Below are positions 1 through 7,972 of a stretch of 64,000 nt of DNA, one piece after another. Every line of letters starts with the position of its first letter. Position 1 is the stretch's first letter. The notes beneath the pieces were generated by a model that did not search any database, had not been told where the DNA came from, and saw only the letters and a list, made by a program, of their open reading frames with translations. The position numbers were made by a program, and so were the translations under genes. The DNA is from Arthrobacter sp. ov118 (GTDB lineage: Bacteria; Actinomycetota; Actinomycetes; Actinomycetales; Micrococcaceae), in assembly GCF_900116495.1 (NCBI RefSeq), contig NZ_FPAY01000003.1, positions 248,001 to 312,000 of the forward strand. The letters run 5' to 3'.

Positions 1-262
1 AAATCATGCCGATGTCGTGCCGCTTGGTCCGGAGCTCGGCGTCGGAGAGAGTCACCAAGTCGACGCCGTCCACGAGGACGCGCCCCGACGTCGGGCGCTC
101 AAGGAGGTTGATGTTGCGCAGGAGCGTGGACTTCCCGGCGCCGGAGAACCCGATGATGCCCTGGATGGTGCCCCGCTTGATGTGCAGGCTGACATCGTCA
201 ACGGCCGGGAAGCGGCCTGCCGCCGAGTCGAAGGTGGTGGTGACGTTCTGGATCTCGATCAC
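1..262 (-). CDS. metN: Methionine ABC transporter ATP-binding protein MetN, N-terminal part (cut by window edge)
   Basis: N-terminal 87 residues of an ABC ATPase. The Walker A motif GFSGAGKST is visible at about residue 38, followed by LLRNINLLERPTSG, typical of the MetN family that energises uptake of D/L-methionine with MetI and MetQ. The GTG start is fixed by an in-frame TGA three codons upstream, and AGGTG lies at SD distance. A SAM-I riboswitch sits about 130 nt upstream on the same strand, which supports methionine transport over a generic amino-acid ABC. The gene continues beyond base 1, so signature motif, Walker B and C-terminal NIL domain cannot be checked. Confidence 0.88.
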   Translation of the reverse strand, partial: MIEIQNVTTTFDSAAGRFPAVDDVSLHIKRGTIQGIIGFSGAGKSTLLRNINLLERPTSGRVLVDGVDLVTLSDAELRTKRHDIGMI

Positions 263-308
263 GGATGATCACCTGCGTGGGGTCGCGCCGCTGTCTGCAT
301 GTTCATGA

Positions 309-374
309 TTTCCTTCGGGCTCGCCCGAGGAAAGCCCTGAGCCCGGCTTCTCGGCTCCGCCTGGCGAAGCCGGG
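309..374 (-). promoter_or_regulatory. Two strong hairpins in the metN leader, downstream of the S-box
   Basis: Between the riboswitch and metN the minus strand carries a perfect 9-bp stem (366-374 with 342-350). A second hairpin follows at 309-333: TTTCCT and CGGGC pair with GCCCG and AGGAAA across a 2-nt loop. Neither has a clear U-tract, so a classical intrinsic terminator is not obvious. They may be expression-platform elements or an anti-SD-type structure. This is seen directly; the role is inferred. Confidence 0.45.
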
Positions 375-394
375 GAGCCTAAGGAACACAGAGG

Positions 395-487
395 TTCTCC
401 ATCGGTCCTGGCGGTAGCACCGTCCTCAAAGAGGGGGTTGCTGCGGCGTCATGGAGCCAGATCTCTCGGCCGCTCGGGATGGTTACC
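395..487 (-). ncRNA. SAM-I (S-box) riboswitch upstream of metN
   Basis: Read on the minus strand, the conserved S-box core is present in order: P1 CCATC, CGAGCGGCCGAGAGATCTGG, TGACGCC, GCAACC, GGTGCTACCGCCAGGAC, then GATGG closing P1. The same core occurs twice more in this window on the plus strand. S-box RNAs bind S-adenosylmethionine and switch off methionine/SAM genes when SAM is plentiful. Position before metN fits exactly. Confidence 0.9.
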
Positions 488-520
488 ACCCCATCTCACA
501 CGGCTCGTGACGGAAACGGA

Positions 521-551
521 AAAAGCCGGTCACATTTTGTAACCGACTTTT
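521..551 (-). terminator. Intrinsic terminator after the CoA-binding gene
   Basis: A 10-bp stem (525-534 with 538-547, including G-U pairs) has a 3-nt loop and is flanked by A-runs and T-runs on both sides, so it could work in both directions. It lies 31 bp after the stop of the minus-strand gene at 583-1008 and just before the metN S-box. The metN promoter must therefore overlap this hairpin or lie very close to it, or metN is reached by read-through. Confidence 0.7.
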
Positions 552-582
552 CCCTCACCGTGTTGGCCAGCTCTCCGGGCAG

Positions 583-1008
583 CTAAATGCCGACGCGCCA
601 CCCTTCGCGGGCGGGGCACGCGTTCACCACCACGTCCAGTCCCGCGGCTTTGGCGCGCTCCACCGCGGCGTCGTCGAAGACGCCCAGCTGCAGCCAGACC
701 GCTTTGGCACCAACTGCGATGGCCTGGTCTATGACCGCCCCGACCTTGTACGAGTTTACGAAACAGTCCACGACGTCGATCGGGCGCTTCTGGGCAGGAA
801 TCTCCGCCAGCGAGCGGTACCCCTTCTCGCCGTGGACGTCGTCGCCGGGCAGGTTGACGGGGATAATCTCCATACCCATCCGGTCCCGGACATAGAGCGA
901 AACGTCATAGGCCGAGCGCCACTCATTGGTGGTGAGACCCACGATCGCCCAGACGCCTTTGGTTCGCATGAGGCGGTCAATGACTGCTGGATCGTTTACG
1001 TGCGTCAT
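583..1008 (-). CDS. CoA-binding domain protein (YccU-like), copy 1
   Basis: 141 aa, a stand-alone CoA_binding_2 Rossmann domain related to the nucleotide-binding part of succinyl-CoA synthetase alpha. Visible are the beta-alpha start VWAIVGLTTNEWRSAYDVSLYV, a central strand with IDVVDCFVNS, and KAVWLQLGVFDDAAVERAKAAG. The domain is known to bind CoA or related nucleotides, but the cellular role of these small proteins is unknown. A paralogue at 6047-6541 ends the sulfone operon on the other strand. No good SD is seen; a TAGGCT -10 box ends six bases before the ATG, suggesting a leaderless message. Confidence 0.8.
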   Translation of the reverse strand: MTHVNDPAVIDRLMRTKGVWAIVGLTTNEWRSAYDVSLYVRDRMGMEIIPVNLPGDDVHGEKGYRSLAEIPAQKRPIDVVDCFVNSYKVGAVIDQAIAVGAKAVWLQLGVFDDAAVERAKAAGLDVVVNACPAREGWRVGI

Positions 1009-1014
1009 GCCTTT

Positions 1015-1020
1015 AGCCTA
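1015..1020 (-). promoter_or_regulatory. -10 box of a probable leaderless promoter (CoA-binding gene)
   Basis: TAGGCT on the minus strand with a 6-nt spacer to the ATG at 1008. The same hexamer occurs at the same kind of distance before nadE. The -35 element is weak. Confidence 0.45.
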
Positions 1021-1149
1021 CGCCTGCAGGGATTCCCGCGCATTGCCGAACATATGAATGAAACGTCCCCTCCGAAGGCCGCGATGAACGAATATTACAG
1101 CGCGGAAGGCCCGGATTTGGCGGAATCGTGCAACTCGGTTCTAGTAGAT

Positions 1150-1290
1150 ACTGACCATCCCGAGCGGCCGAGAGACCTGGATCGATGAAGCCGCAGCAAC
1201 CCTGGTGACGTGGGACGACCATTCCCACTGAACTGTTCCCGTGCAGAACACGCGAACACGAGGTGCTACTGCCAGGACCGATGGAGTGCT
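1150..1290 (+). ncRNA. SAM-I (S-box) riboswitch of the sulfone/acs operon
   Basis: The core elements appear in order: CCATC (1155-1159), CGAGCGGCCGAGAGACCTGG, TGAAGCC, GCAACC, a P3 hairpin GTGGGA/TCCCAC, GGTGCTACTGCCAGGAC, and GATGG (1280-1284) closing P1. The likely SD of the next gene, GGAG at 1283-1286, shares two bases with the 3' strand of P1. SAM binding, which stabilises P1, would therefore hide the SD, pointing to translational control. A weak -35-like TTGGCG lies at 1117. Confidence 0.92.
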
Positions 1291-1293
1291 GCA

Positions 1294-3474
1294 ATGACCC
1301 TTGAGAATTCTTCCGCCCTGCCCACCCTTGCCCGGACATCGTCCGTGGCAACCCCACAAACCTCTTCGGACGCGACGGCGAACGAAGCAGGGCTGCGTGA
1401 CGTGCCCGGCTCCTCTCGCGGCTCTTCGGGATGGTCCCTGACCGAGCCCACGGACGGCGCAGTGCACGGCGTCCCCACTGACGGACCGGCGCGTCACCGC
1501 AGCACCACCCCCGATGCCATCGCCGACCACGTGGCATTCTGGGAGGAACAGGCCCTCCGCCTCGACTGGGCGGAAACCCCGGAAACTCCCGACACTCCGG
1601 GCAGCGCGGGAACCGATGCCGGGAAGCCCTGGCACACCGCCCACCGGCGCGTGCCGGCGGATGCTGAAGCTGGCATCGGACCGGCCATCACCTGGTTCGA
1701 GGGCGGCAAACTGAACGTCGCCCAGAACTGCGTCGACCGCCACGTCGACGCGGGACGCGGCGACAAGGTGGCGCTCCACTTCGAGGGCGAGCCCGGCGAC
1801 CGCCGCAGCATCACCTACGCCGAACTCCAGCGCGAAGTATCCAAGGCCGCGAACGCCCTCCTGGACTTGGGGATCACCAAGGGTGACCGGGTGGTCATCT
1901 ACCTGCCCGTCATCCCCGAAACCGTGATCATCACCCTGGCCGTGGCCCGGATCGGCGCCGTCCATTCCCTGGTGTTTGGCGGCTTCTCCGCCGAGGCCCT
2001 GCGCTTCCGCGTCGAGGACACCGGTGCCAAACTGCTGGTCACCACCGACGGGCAGTTCCGCCGCGGCGTGGCCGTGCCGGTCAAGGACAACGCGGACGCC
2101 GCCGTCTCGGGCGACAACGCGATCGAACACGTCCTGGTGGTCAACCGCACCACGGCACCGGACCTGCTGGATACCGTCCCGATGACCGCCGGACGCGACG
2201 TCTGGTGGCACGACGTCGTCAACACGGCCTCCGACGTGCACGCTCCAGAGGCATTCGACGCCGAAACGCCGCTGTTCATCATGTACACCTCCGGCACCAC
2301 CGGCAAGCCCAAAGGCCTGGTGCACACCTCCGGCGGCTACCTGACCCAGGCTTCCTGGAGTTTTGAGCACCTGTTCAGCAACCCGGACCCCGCGCTGCGG
2401 GACCAGGATGTCCACTGGTGCACCGCGGACCTCGCCTGGGTCACCGCGCACACCTACGAGATCTACGGTCCGCTTTCGAACGGTGTCACGCAGGTGATCT
2501 TCGAGGGCACCCCCAACACCCCGCATCCCGGCCGGCATTTCGAAATCATCGAACGCTACCGGGTCACGCAGTATTACACCGCCCCAACGCTGGTCCGGTC
2601 CCTCATGGGCTGGTTCCCGGACGGAGTCCCGGCCACCTACGACCTCTCCTCCATCCGGATGCTCGGCACCGTGGGCGAGGCTGTCAACCCCGAAGCCTGG
2701 CGCTGGCTGCGGCACAACGTCGGCGCCGGCACCGCCCCCGTGGTGGACACCTGGTGGCAGTCCGAGACTGGCGCCACGATCCTCTCCCCCGCGCCCACGG
2801 ACACCGAATTCAAGCCTGGCTGCGCAGCCCGTCCGCTGCCCGGCGTCAGCACCCGGATTGTGGACGAGGCCGGCAACACCGTGCCGCCCGGCGTCCAGGG
2901 CTTCATCGTGGTGGACACCCCCGGGCCCGCCATCGCCCGGACCGTGTGGGGCAACCCGCGGCGCTACTTCGATTCGTACTGGCGCCAGTACGCGGCGCAC
3001 GGCTGGTTCCTCGCCGGTGACGGCGCCAAGTATGACGACGACGGCGACATCTGGATCCTTGGGCGGGTGGATGACACCCTCAACGTCTCCGGACACCTGC
3101 TCTCCACGATCGAAATCGAATCGGCCCTCGTCTCGCATCCGGACGTGGTGGAGGCCGGTGTCTGTCCCGTCGCCGACCCCAAGACCGGGCACGCAGTCGT
3201 CGCGTTCGTTGTTTTGAAAGCCGCGGCGGCGGCCACCGCGGAACTCGCGGAGGACCTCCGCAACCACGTGGCGAAGGCGATCGGGCCGATCGCCAAGCCG
3301 CGCGACGTCGTCGTCGTTCCCGATGTGCCAAAAACCCGCAGCGGCAAGATCATGCGCAGGCTGCTGACGCAGTTGTTCGAAGGAACCGCGCTCGGGGACA
3401 CCACCTCGCTCCAGAACGAACCATCCATCGCGGACATCCAGGATGTCCTGCGCACCCGAAACACCCGGAAGTAA
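1294..3474 (+). CDS. Acetyl-CoA synthetase-like AMP-forming ligase, first gene of an S-box operon
   Basis: 726 aa, ANL superfamily. Motifs: AMP-binding YTSGTTGKPKG near residue 332, GTVGEAVNPEAW, VDTWWQSETGAT (its Trp is the acyl-pocket residue that restricts Acs to short acids), and C-terminal KTRSGKIMRR with the catalytic and acetylatable lysine at about 685. It should make acetyl-CoA (or another very short acyl-CoA) from acid, ATP and CoA. The first ~75 residues are a Ser/Thr/Pro-rich extension beyond normal Acs length. The start at 1294 is chosen because upstream in-frame codons fall inside the riboswitch and GGAG lies 7 nt before it. sfnG follows 9 bp after the stop. Supplying acetyl-CoA for O-acetylhomoserine formation is an inference. 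Confidence 0.82.
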   Translation: MTLENSSALPTLARTSSVATPQTSSDATANEAGLRDVPGSSRGSSGWSLTEPTDGAVHGVPTDGPARHRSTTPDAIADHVAFWEEQALRLDWAETPETPDTPGSAGTDAGKPWHTAHRRVPADAEAGIGPAITWFEGGKLNVAQNCVDRHVDAGRGDKVALHFEGEPGDRRSITYAELQREVSKAANALLDLGITKGDRVVIYLPVIPETVIITLAVARIGAVHSLVFGGFSAEALRFRVEDTGAKLLVTTDGQFRRGVAVPVKDNADAAVSGDNAIEHVLVVNRTTAPDLLDTVPMTAGRDVWWHDVVNTASDVHAPEAFDAETPLFIMYTSGTTGKPKGLVHTSGGYLTQASWSFEHLFSNPDPALRDQDVHWCTADLAWVTAHTYEIYGPLSNGVTQVIFEGTPNTPHPGRHFEIIERYRVTQYYTAPTLVRSLMGWFPDGVPATYDLSSIRMLGTVGEAVNPEAWRWLRHNVGAGTAPVVDTWWQSETGATILSPAPTDTEFKPGCAARPLPGVSTRIVDEAGNTVPPGVQGFIVVDTPGPAIARTVWGNPRRYFDSYWRQYAAHGWFLAGDGAKYDDDGDIWILGRVDDTLNVSGHLLSTIEIESALVSHPDVVEAGVCPVADPKTGHAVVAFVVLKAAAAATAELAEDLRNHVAKAIGPIAKPRDVVVVPDVPKTRSGKIMRRLLTQLFEGTALGDTTSLQNEPSIADIQDVLRTRNTRK

Positions 3475-3483
3475 AGGAACCCC

Positions 3484-4686
3484 ATGACAGACATCAGCAG
3501 TGTTGCCCGTCTCTCCGAACCCCTGAAGTTCGCCTACTGGGTCCCCAATGTCTCTGGCGGCCTGGTGATCTCCACGATCGAACAGCGCACCGGCTGGGAC
3601 TTCGAGTACAACAAGAAGCTGGCCCGGATCGCCGAGAACTCCGGCTTCGAATACGCCCTGACCCAGACCCGGTACGCCGCCTCCTACGGCGCCGACAAGC
3701 AGCACGAGGCGACGTCCTTCAGCCTGGCGCTCCTGGCCGCCACGGAGCGGCTCAAGGTGATCGCCGCCGTCCACCCCGGCATGTGGCACCCCGGTGTGCT
3801 GGCGAAGTACCTCATCACGGCAGACCACATCTCCAACGGGCGCGCAGCCGTGAACATCGTCTCCGGCTGGCTCAAGGCGGAGTTTGAGAACTTCGGCCTC
3901 GAATGGCTTGAACACGACGAACGTTACGTCCGCACCGAGGAGTTCATCCGGGTCCTCCGCGGCCTGCTGACCGAAAAGAATTTCAGCCAGGCCGGCAAGT
4001 ACTACAACATCACCGATTTCACCCTGCAGCCGGCACCGGTGGACGTGCCCGGACGGGCCCACCCCGAAATCTTCTTCGGCGGCAACTCCACGGCGGCGCA
4101 GGCTACCGCCGGGCGGGTGGCTGACTGGTACTTCTCCAACGGCAAGGACCTGGAAGGTTTCAAGGACAACATCGCCGGCGTTGTCGCCGCGTCCGGCGAG
4201 ACCAGGCGCGGCACCGAAGGCGCCCTCCCCGCCCTGTCTTCTCCAAAGTTTGGCCTGAACGGCTTCGTGATCGCCCGCGATTCGGAGAAGGAAGCCCGGG
4301 ACACGCTCCGCGAAATCGTCGAGAAGGCGCACAAGCCCGCCGTCGCGGGTTTCCGCGCCGCCGTCCAGGAAGCCGGAGCGTCCACCAAGGACGGCAAGGG
4401 CATGTGGGCCGACTCGAGCTTCGAGGACCTCGTCCAGTACAACGACGGCTTCAAGACCCAGCTGATCGGCACCCCGGAGCAGATCGCCGAGCGGATCGTG
4501 GAGTACAAGAAGATCGGCGTGAACCTGTTCCTCACCGGCTACCTGCACTTCCAGGAGGAAGTCGCCGCGTTCGGCCAGGATGTCCTGCCCATCGTCCGCG
4601 AGCTCGAGGCGGACCTGGCACGCAAGAACGGGATCGAACTGGACCTGTCCCAGGCCCCGGTTGCCTCCGCGGAGGTGGCTGCGTAA
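3484..4686 (+). CDS. sfnG: Dimethylsulfone monooxygenase SfnG (FMNH2-dependent, luciferase-like)
   Basis: 400 aa. It opens with KFAYWVPNVSGGLVISTIEQ and contains NIVSGWLKAEF, EHDERYVRTEEFIRVL, HPEIFFGG and SSFEDLVQYNDGFKTQLIG, blocks I recognise from Pseudomonas SfnG. That enzyme uses FMNH2 and oxygen to split dimethylsulfone into methanesulfinate and formaldehyde. The N-terminus is slightly extended compared with Pseudomonas proteins. AAAGGA precedes the ATG; the stop overlaps the start of the sulfhydrylase gene (TAATG). No flavin reductase gene and no MsuD-type sulfonate monooxygenase is in the window, so the partner reductase and the final desulfonation step must be encoded elsewhere. Confidence 0.88.
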   Translation: MTDISSVARLSEPLKFAYWVPNVSGGLVISTIEQRTGWDFEYNKKLARIAENSGFEYALTQTRYAASYGADKQHEATSFSLALLAATERLKVIAAVHPGMWHPGVLAKYLITADHISNGRAAVNIVSGWLKAEFENFGLEWLEHDERYVRTEEFIRVLRGLLTEKNFSQAGKYYNITDFTLQPAPVDVPGRAHPEIFFGGNSTAAQATAGRVADWYFSNGKDLEGFKDNIAGVVAASGETRRGTEGALPALSSPKFGLNGFVIARDSEKEARDTLREIVEKAHKPAVAGFRAAVQEAGASTKDGKGMWADSSFEDLVQYNDGFKTQLIGTPEQIAERIVEYKKIGVNLFLTGYLHFQEEVAAFGQDVLPIVRELEADLARKNGIELDLSQAPVASAEVAA

Positions 4687-6050
4687 TGGCCGAGCGCACT
4701 TTCGGGTTCCGCACCCGCGCCCTGCACGCCGGCGGCACCCCCGACGCCGAGCACGGCGCCCGCGCGGTGCCGATCTACCAGACCACGTCCTTCGTGTTCA
4801 AGGACACCCAAGACGCCGCGAACCTCTTCGCCCTGCAGAAGTACGGCAACATCTACTCCCGGATCGGCAACCCGACCGTGGCCGCGTTCGAGGAGCGCAT
4901 CGCGTCGCTGGAGGGCGGGATCGGCGCCGTCGCGACGTCCTCGGGCATGGCGGCGGAGTTCATCACGTTTGCCGCGCTGACCCAGGCAGGTGACCACATC
5001 GTGGCCGCCTCCCAGCTTTACGGCGGCACGGTGACCCAACTGGACGTCACCCTGCGCCGTTTCGGCGTGGACACCACGTTTGTTCCCGGCACGGACCCGG
5101 CCGATTACGCGGCGGCCCTGCAGGAGAACACCAAGGCGATCTTCGTCGAGGCGGTGGCCAACCCGTCGTCGGAGGTCCAGGACCTGGAAGGGCTCGCCAA
5201 AGTGGCGCACGACGCCGGCATCCCGCTCGTCGTCGACGCCACCTTGAGCACCCCGTACCTCGTGCGGCCGATCGAGCACGGGGCGGACATTGTGATCCAC
5301 TCCGCCACGAAGTTCCTCGGCGGCCACGGGACCACCCTCGGCGGCGTCATCGTCGAGAGCGGCCGCTTCAACTGGGGCAACGGCAAGTTCCCCACGATGA
5401 CCGAGCCCGTGGCCTCCTACGGCAACGTCTCCTGGTGGGGGAACTTTGGCGAGTACGGCTTCCTCACCAAGCTGCGCTGCGAGCAGTTGCGCGACATCGG
5501 CCCGGCACTGTCACCGCAGTCGGCGTTCCAGCTGCTGCAGGGCGTGGAGACGCTTGCCCAGCGCCTCGACGAGCACCTCAGCAACGCCCAGGCCGTGGCT
5601 GAGTGGCTTGAAGCGGACGAGCGCGTGGCCTACGTGAACTTCTCCGGACTGCCCTCCCACCCGCACTTCGAGCGGGCCAAGAAGTACCTGCCGCTGGGGC
5701 CCGGCTCTGTCTTCTCCTTCGGCGTGAAGGGCGGCCGCGCAGCCGGACAGAAGTTCATCGAGTCCCTGCAGCTCGCCTCGCACCTGGCCAATGTGGGCGA
5801 CGCCCGGACGCTGGTCATCCATCCGGGCTCCACCACGCACCAGCAGCTCAGCCCGGAACAACTGGAATCCGCCGGGGTCCCGGAAGACCTGGTCCGCATC
5901 TCCGTGGGCCTGGAGGACATCGACGATATCCTGTGGGACCTGGACCAGGCCCTGGATGCCGCATCGCTCGAGGCAGGGTCCTTGGAGTCCACGACCCAGC
6001 AGTCCGCGGCCGATGAGGCTGCCTCCTGCACGATCGGAGCGAACGCATGA
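4686..6050 (+). CDS. metY: O-acetylhomoserine sulfhydrylase / aminocarboxypropyltransferase (MetY-type)
   Basis: 454 aa, Cys/Met-metabolism PLP enzyme (fold type I). The N-terminal TRALHAGGTPDAEHGARAVP, the YSRIGNPTVAAFEERIASLEGG block, and the PLP lysine in HSATKFLGGHGTTLGG (Lys209) mark the MetY branch, which adds sulfide or methanethiol to O-acetylhomoserine to give homocysteine or methionine. An upstream in-frame extension is discounted because it lies inside sfnG; the ATG overlaps the sfnG stop by one base. The last ~25 residues are a low-complexity tail. Its stop overlaps the next start (ATGA). S-box control fits homocysteine/methionine synthesis. Confidence 0.9.
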   Translation: MAERTFGFRTRALHAGGTPDAEHGARAVPIYQTTSFVFKDTQDAANLFALQKYGNIYSRIGNPTVAAFEERIASLEGGIGAVATSSGMAAEFITFAALTQAGDHIVAASQLYGGTVTQLDVTLRRFGVDTTFVPGTDPADYAAALQENTKAIFVEAVANPSSEVQDLEGLAKVAHDAGIPLVVDATLSTPYLVRPIEHGADIVIHSATKFLGGHGTTLGGVIVESGRFNWGNGKFPTMTEPVASYGNVSWWGNFGEYGFLTKLRCEQLRDIGPALSPQSAFQLLQGVETLAQRLDEHLSNAQAVAEWLEADERVAYVNFSGLPSHPHFERAKKYLPLGPGSVFSFGVKGGRAAGQKFIESLQLASHLANVGDARTLVIHPGSTTHQQLSPEQLESAGVPEDLVRISVGLEDIDDILWDLDQALDAASLEAGSLESTTQQSAADEAASCTIGANA

Positions 6051-6541
6051 GCACTGAAGAACGAACCTGGACCGGACCCTCGGCGCCGGAACGGCTGAAC
6101 CTGCTGCGGCAGGCGAAGTCGATCGCAATCGTCGGGGCCTCGGACAAGCCCTCGCGCGCGAGCTACTTCGTCGCCACCTACCTGCAGTCCTCCACGCGGT
6201 ACAAGGTCTATTTCGTCAATCCCGTGGTGAAGGAAATCCTGGGCGAACCGACATACGCCTCGCTGGCTGACCTGCCCGAAAGCCCCGACATTGTGGACGT
6301 GTTCCGCAAGCACGCGGACCTGCCGGCCGTTCTGGACGAGGCCATCGCCGCCGGAGCCAAGACACTGTGGCTGCAGCTGGGGTCCTGGCACGAGGACGTC
6401 GCCAAGGAAGCGGAAGCCGCCGGGCTCGACGTCGTCATGGACCGCTGCGTGAAGATTGAACATGCCCGGTTCCACGGCGGCCTGCACCTGGCCGGCTTCG
6501 ACACCGGCGTCATCTCCTCCAAGCGCCAGGTCCTGGCATAA
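6047..6541 (+). CDS. CoA-binding domain protein (YccU-like), copy 2
   Basis: 164 aa. CoA_binding_2 Rossmann domain: KSIAIVGASDKPSRASYFVA near residue 25, then YFVNPVVKEILGEPTYASL, DIVDVFRKHADLPAVLDEAI and KTLWLQLGSWHEDVA. The 4-bp ATGA overlap with metY implies translational coupling, so its job is probably linked to the sulfhydrylase. It shares the domain plan with the protein at 583-1008 but is diverged. CoA or a CoA-like nucleotide is the expected ligand. Involvement in acyl-CoA or sulfur-CoA handling in this operon is only a guess. Confidence 0.82.
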   Translation: MSTEERTWTGPSAPERLNLLRQAKSIAIVGASDKPSRASYFVATYLQSSTRYKVYFVNPVVKEILGEPTYASLADLPESPDIVDVFRKHADLPAVLDEAIAAGAKTLWLQLGSWHEDVAKEAEAAGLDVVMDRCVKIEHARFHGGLHLAGFDTGVISSKRQVLA

Positions 6542-6614
6542 GATGCCGAATGCGCGGATAAGTGACGTAGTCCTCCTCTGAGCTCCCGCGCCGTTGACAT
6601 CGAGGTAGGGAAGA

Positions 6615-7673
6615 ATGGATTTTGACGCAACTGGCCCGGACCCGGAGCCCGCTATCGCTCGCTCCCGGTCCGATGGCCAAGCATCCCGTCAACGCTACGA
6701 AATTCCAATGGACCTGACTCCGCCGCAAAGGTTTGAACATTGGCGCGCCTGGTACGGGCAAGCCGTCGACACCCCCGTCCGGCTGGAAGCCACCGGCCCG
6801 GTGTCTTCGCTCTTCTGCCCTTCCGCCGTGAGTTTTACCGGGCCGGGCTTCAGCCTGATAGAGCTTCGGAACGAACCTGCTTCCGGCTCCTGGAATGCAA
6901 ATCCGGATCTGGACGACCTCCGCCTGGCCTACTTCGTGAAGGCAGAATCCGCGACGTACAACTTCTCCGGACAACCGACACCCCTCAGCGCACCGCGCGT
7001 CCACTTCCTCGACCTCACACGCGACGGCTCATTCCATGCCCCCTGCGGCATGCATGTAATCCAGCTCAACCTTGACAGAGCCGGCCTGGGCGTGGACGCG
7101 GCAGCCGCGAAACGTCTGGCTGCGGTACCGAACCTCATTCAGCATCCCGTATTGCGCTCCCTCGTGATGCCCGTTCTCCTGGGTTGCCGAAATGAGAGCA
7201 TGGGAGCACACGCAGGTGCGGCAGCCACAGCTTTGAGGTCCGTCACCACGGCGTTGATCTCGTCGTTGCTCGACGTTCCCGCGGAACCCGAAGCGCTCCA
7301 GCCGTCGCGCCGGTTGGAAATCAAGAAACACATTCACCGGAACTATGCTTCCCGGGACCTGACAGTGGAAGCCATTGCGCAGCGCTTCCACATGTCCCGC
7401 AGGGCGCTGTTCTGCCTCTTCGAGCGGGAAGAGCTCGGAGTGGGCGCCCGCATCCGCGCATTGCGGACAGCGAGGGCACTCGAGCTGCTTCTTGATAAGG
7501 AGTGGCAACTCCGACCCATTGACGAACTTGCCGCCCGCAGCGGCTTTTCCAACACCCAGAGCCTACGCCGGGCACTGAAGGAGACGACCGGGCTGACTGC
7601 GCGGGACCTCAGGGAGAACCCAGCCGTTATTGCGGGCTACCTGGAGGGTCTTCGGCGATCCCTCGGTAGGTAA
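6615..7673 (+). CDS. AraC/XylS-family transcriptional regulator
   Basis: 352 aa. The N-terminal half resembles the AraC-binding-2 type ligand/dimer domain. The C-terminal ~100 residues carry the double helix-turn-helix: SRDLTVEAIAQRFHMSRRAL and then RPIDELAARSGFSNTQSLRRALKE. It lies 74 bp after the sulfone operon in the same direction, with TTGACA at 6594-6599 in between, so it is probably a separate unit that may control that operon or an unseen target. The start is uncertain: AGGG is close to the ATG used here, and ATG 6709 is an alternative that keeps both domains. Confidence 0.75.
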   Translation: MDFDATGPDPEPAIARSRSDGQASRQRYEIPMDLTPPQRFEHWRAWYGQAVDTPVRLEATGPVSSLFCPSAVSFTGPGFSLIELRNEPASGSWNANPDLDDLRLAYFVKAESATYNFSGQPTPLSAPRVHFLDLTRDGSFHAPCGMHVIQLNLDRAGLGVDAAAAKRLAAVPNLIQHPVLRSLVMPVLLGCRNESMGAHAGAAATALRSVTTALISSLLDVPAEPEALQPSRRLEIKKHIHRNYASRDLTVEAIAQRFHMSRRALFCLFEREELGVGARIRALRTARALELLLDKEWQLRPIDELAARSGFSNTQSLRRALKETTGLTARDLRENPAVIAGYLEGLRRSLGR

Positions 7674-7972
7674 ACGTCAGGTTCCCTGCTCTCCGGCGGT
7701 CCGTCTGGTTCACGAGGGCGCCTCGGCCCCGTCGTTCCGCTTCGCCCGGCATCCGGTCCGCACAAAAGCGAAACGCTCCAGAGTCAGGCGGTCCTCGATC
7801 CCCCAATGATGACCGAGGCCTCACCCGTCGTTGCAACGATACTGGCGCCGACGAGCCCGGCGGGCGGCCGGCTGCAAGTGTGCACCAAATGAGCCAGAAT
7901 CCGAGGAATCCTGCATCGGGTGAACCATCACCCCGTTCGCGCCCGCGGACCCGGGCGGGTGGGCGGCCGATC
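7674..7972. other. Intergenic interval without a supportable gene
   Basis: About 300 bp between convergent genes (AraC regulator on plus, membrane protein on minus). Open frames here lack plausible starts, SD sites or recognisable sequence. No strong terminator stem was noticed. Confidence 0.5.

Noticed and set aside
395..487. SAM-IV or SAM-II class for the riboswitches
   Set aside because: The GAG-GG-GAG-GA...GCAACC...GGTGCTA order and P1 closing strand fit SAM-I (S-box), not the SAM-IV or SAM-II pattern.
1210..1293. Upstream in-frame extension of the acs-like gene
   Set aside because: The extra 28 codons lie inside the SAM-I aptamer; ATG 1294 has an SD at the right distance.
1141..4548. 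Very long minus-strand open frame opposite the acs-like and sfnG genes
   Set aside because: High-GC antisense frame with repetitive Gly/Val/Asp composition and no recognisable domain; the plus strand carries clear enzymes.
4404..4685. N-terminal extension of the O-acetylhomoserine sulfhydrylase
   Set aside because: It is an out-of-frame reading of sfnG; the MetY N-terminus begins at ATG 4686.
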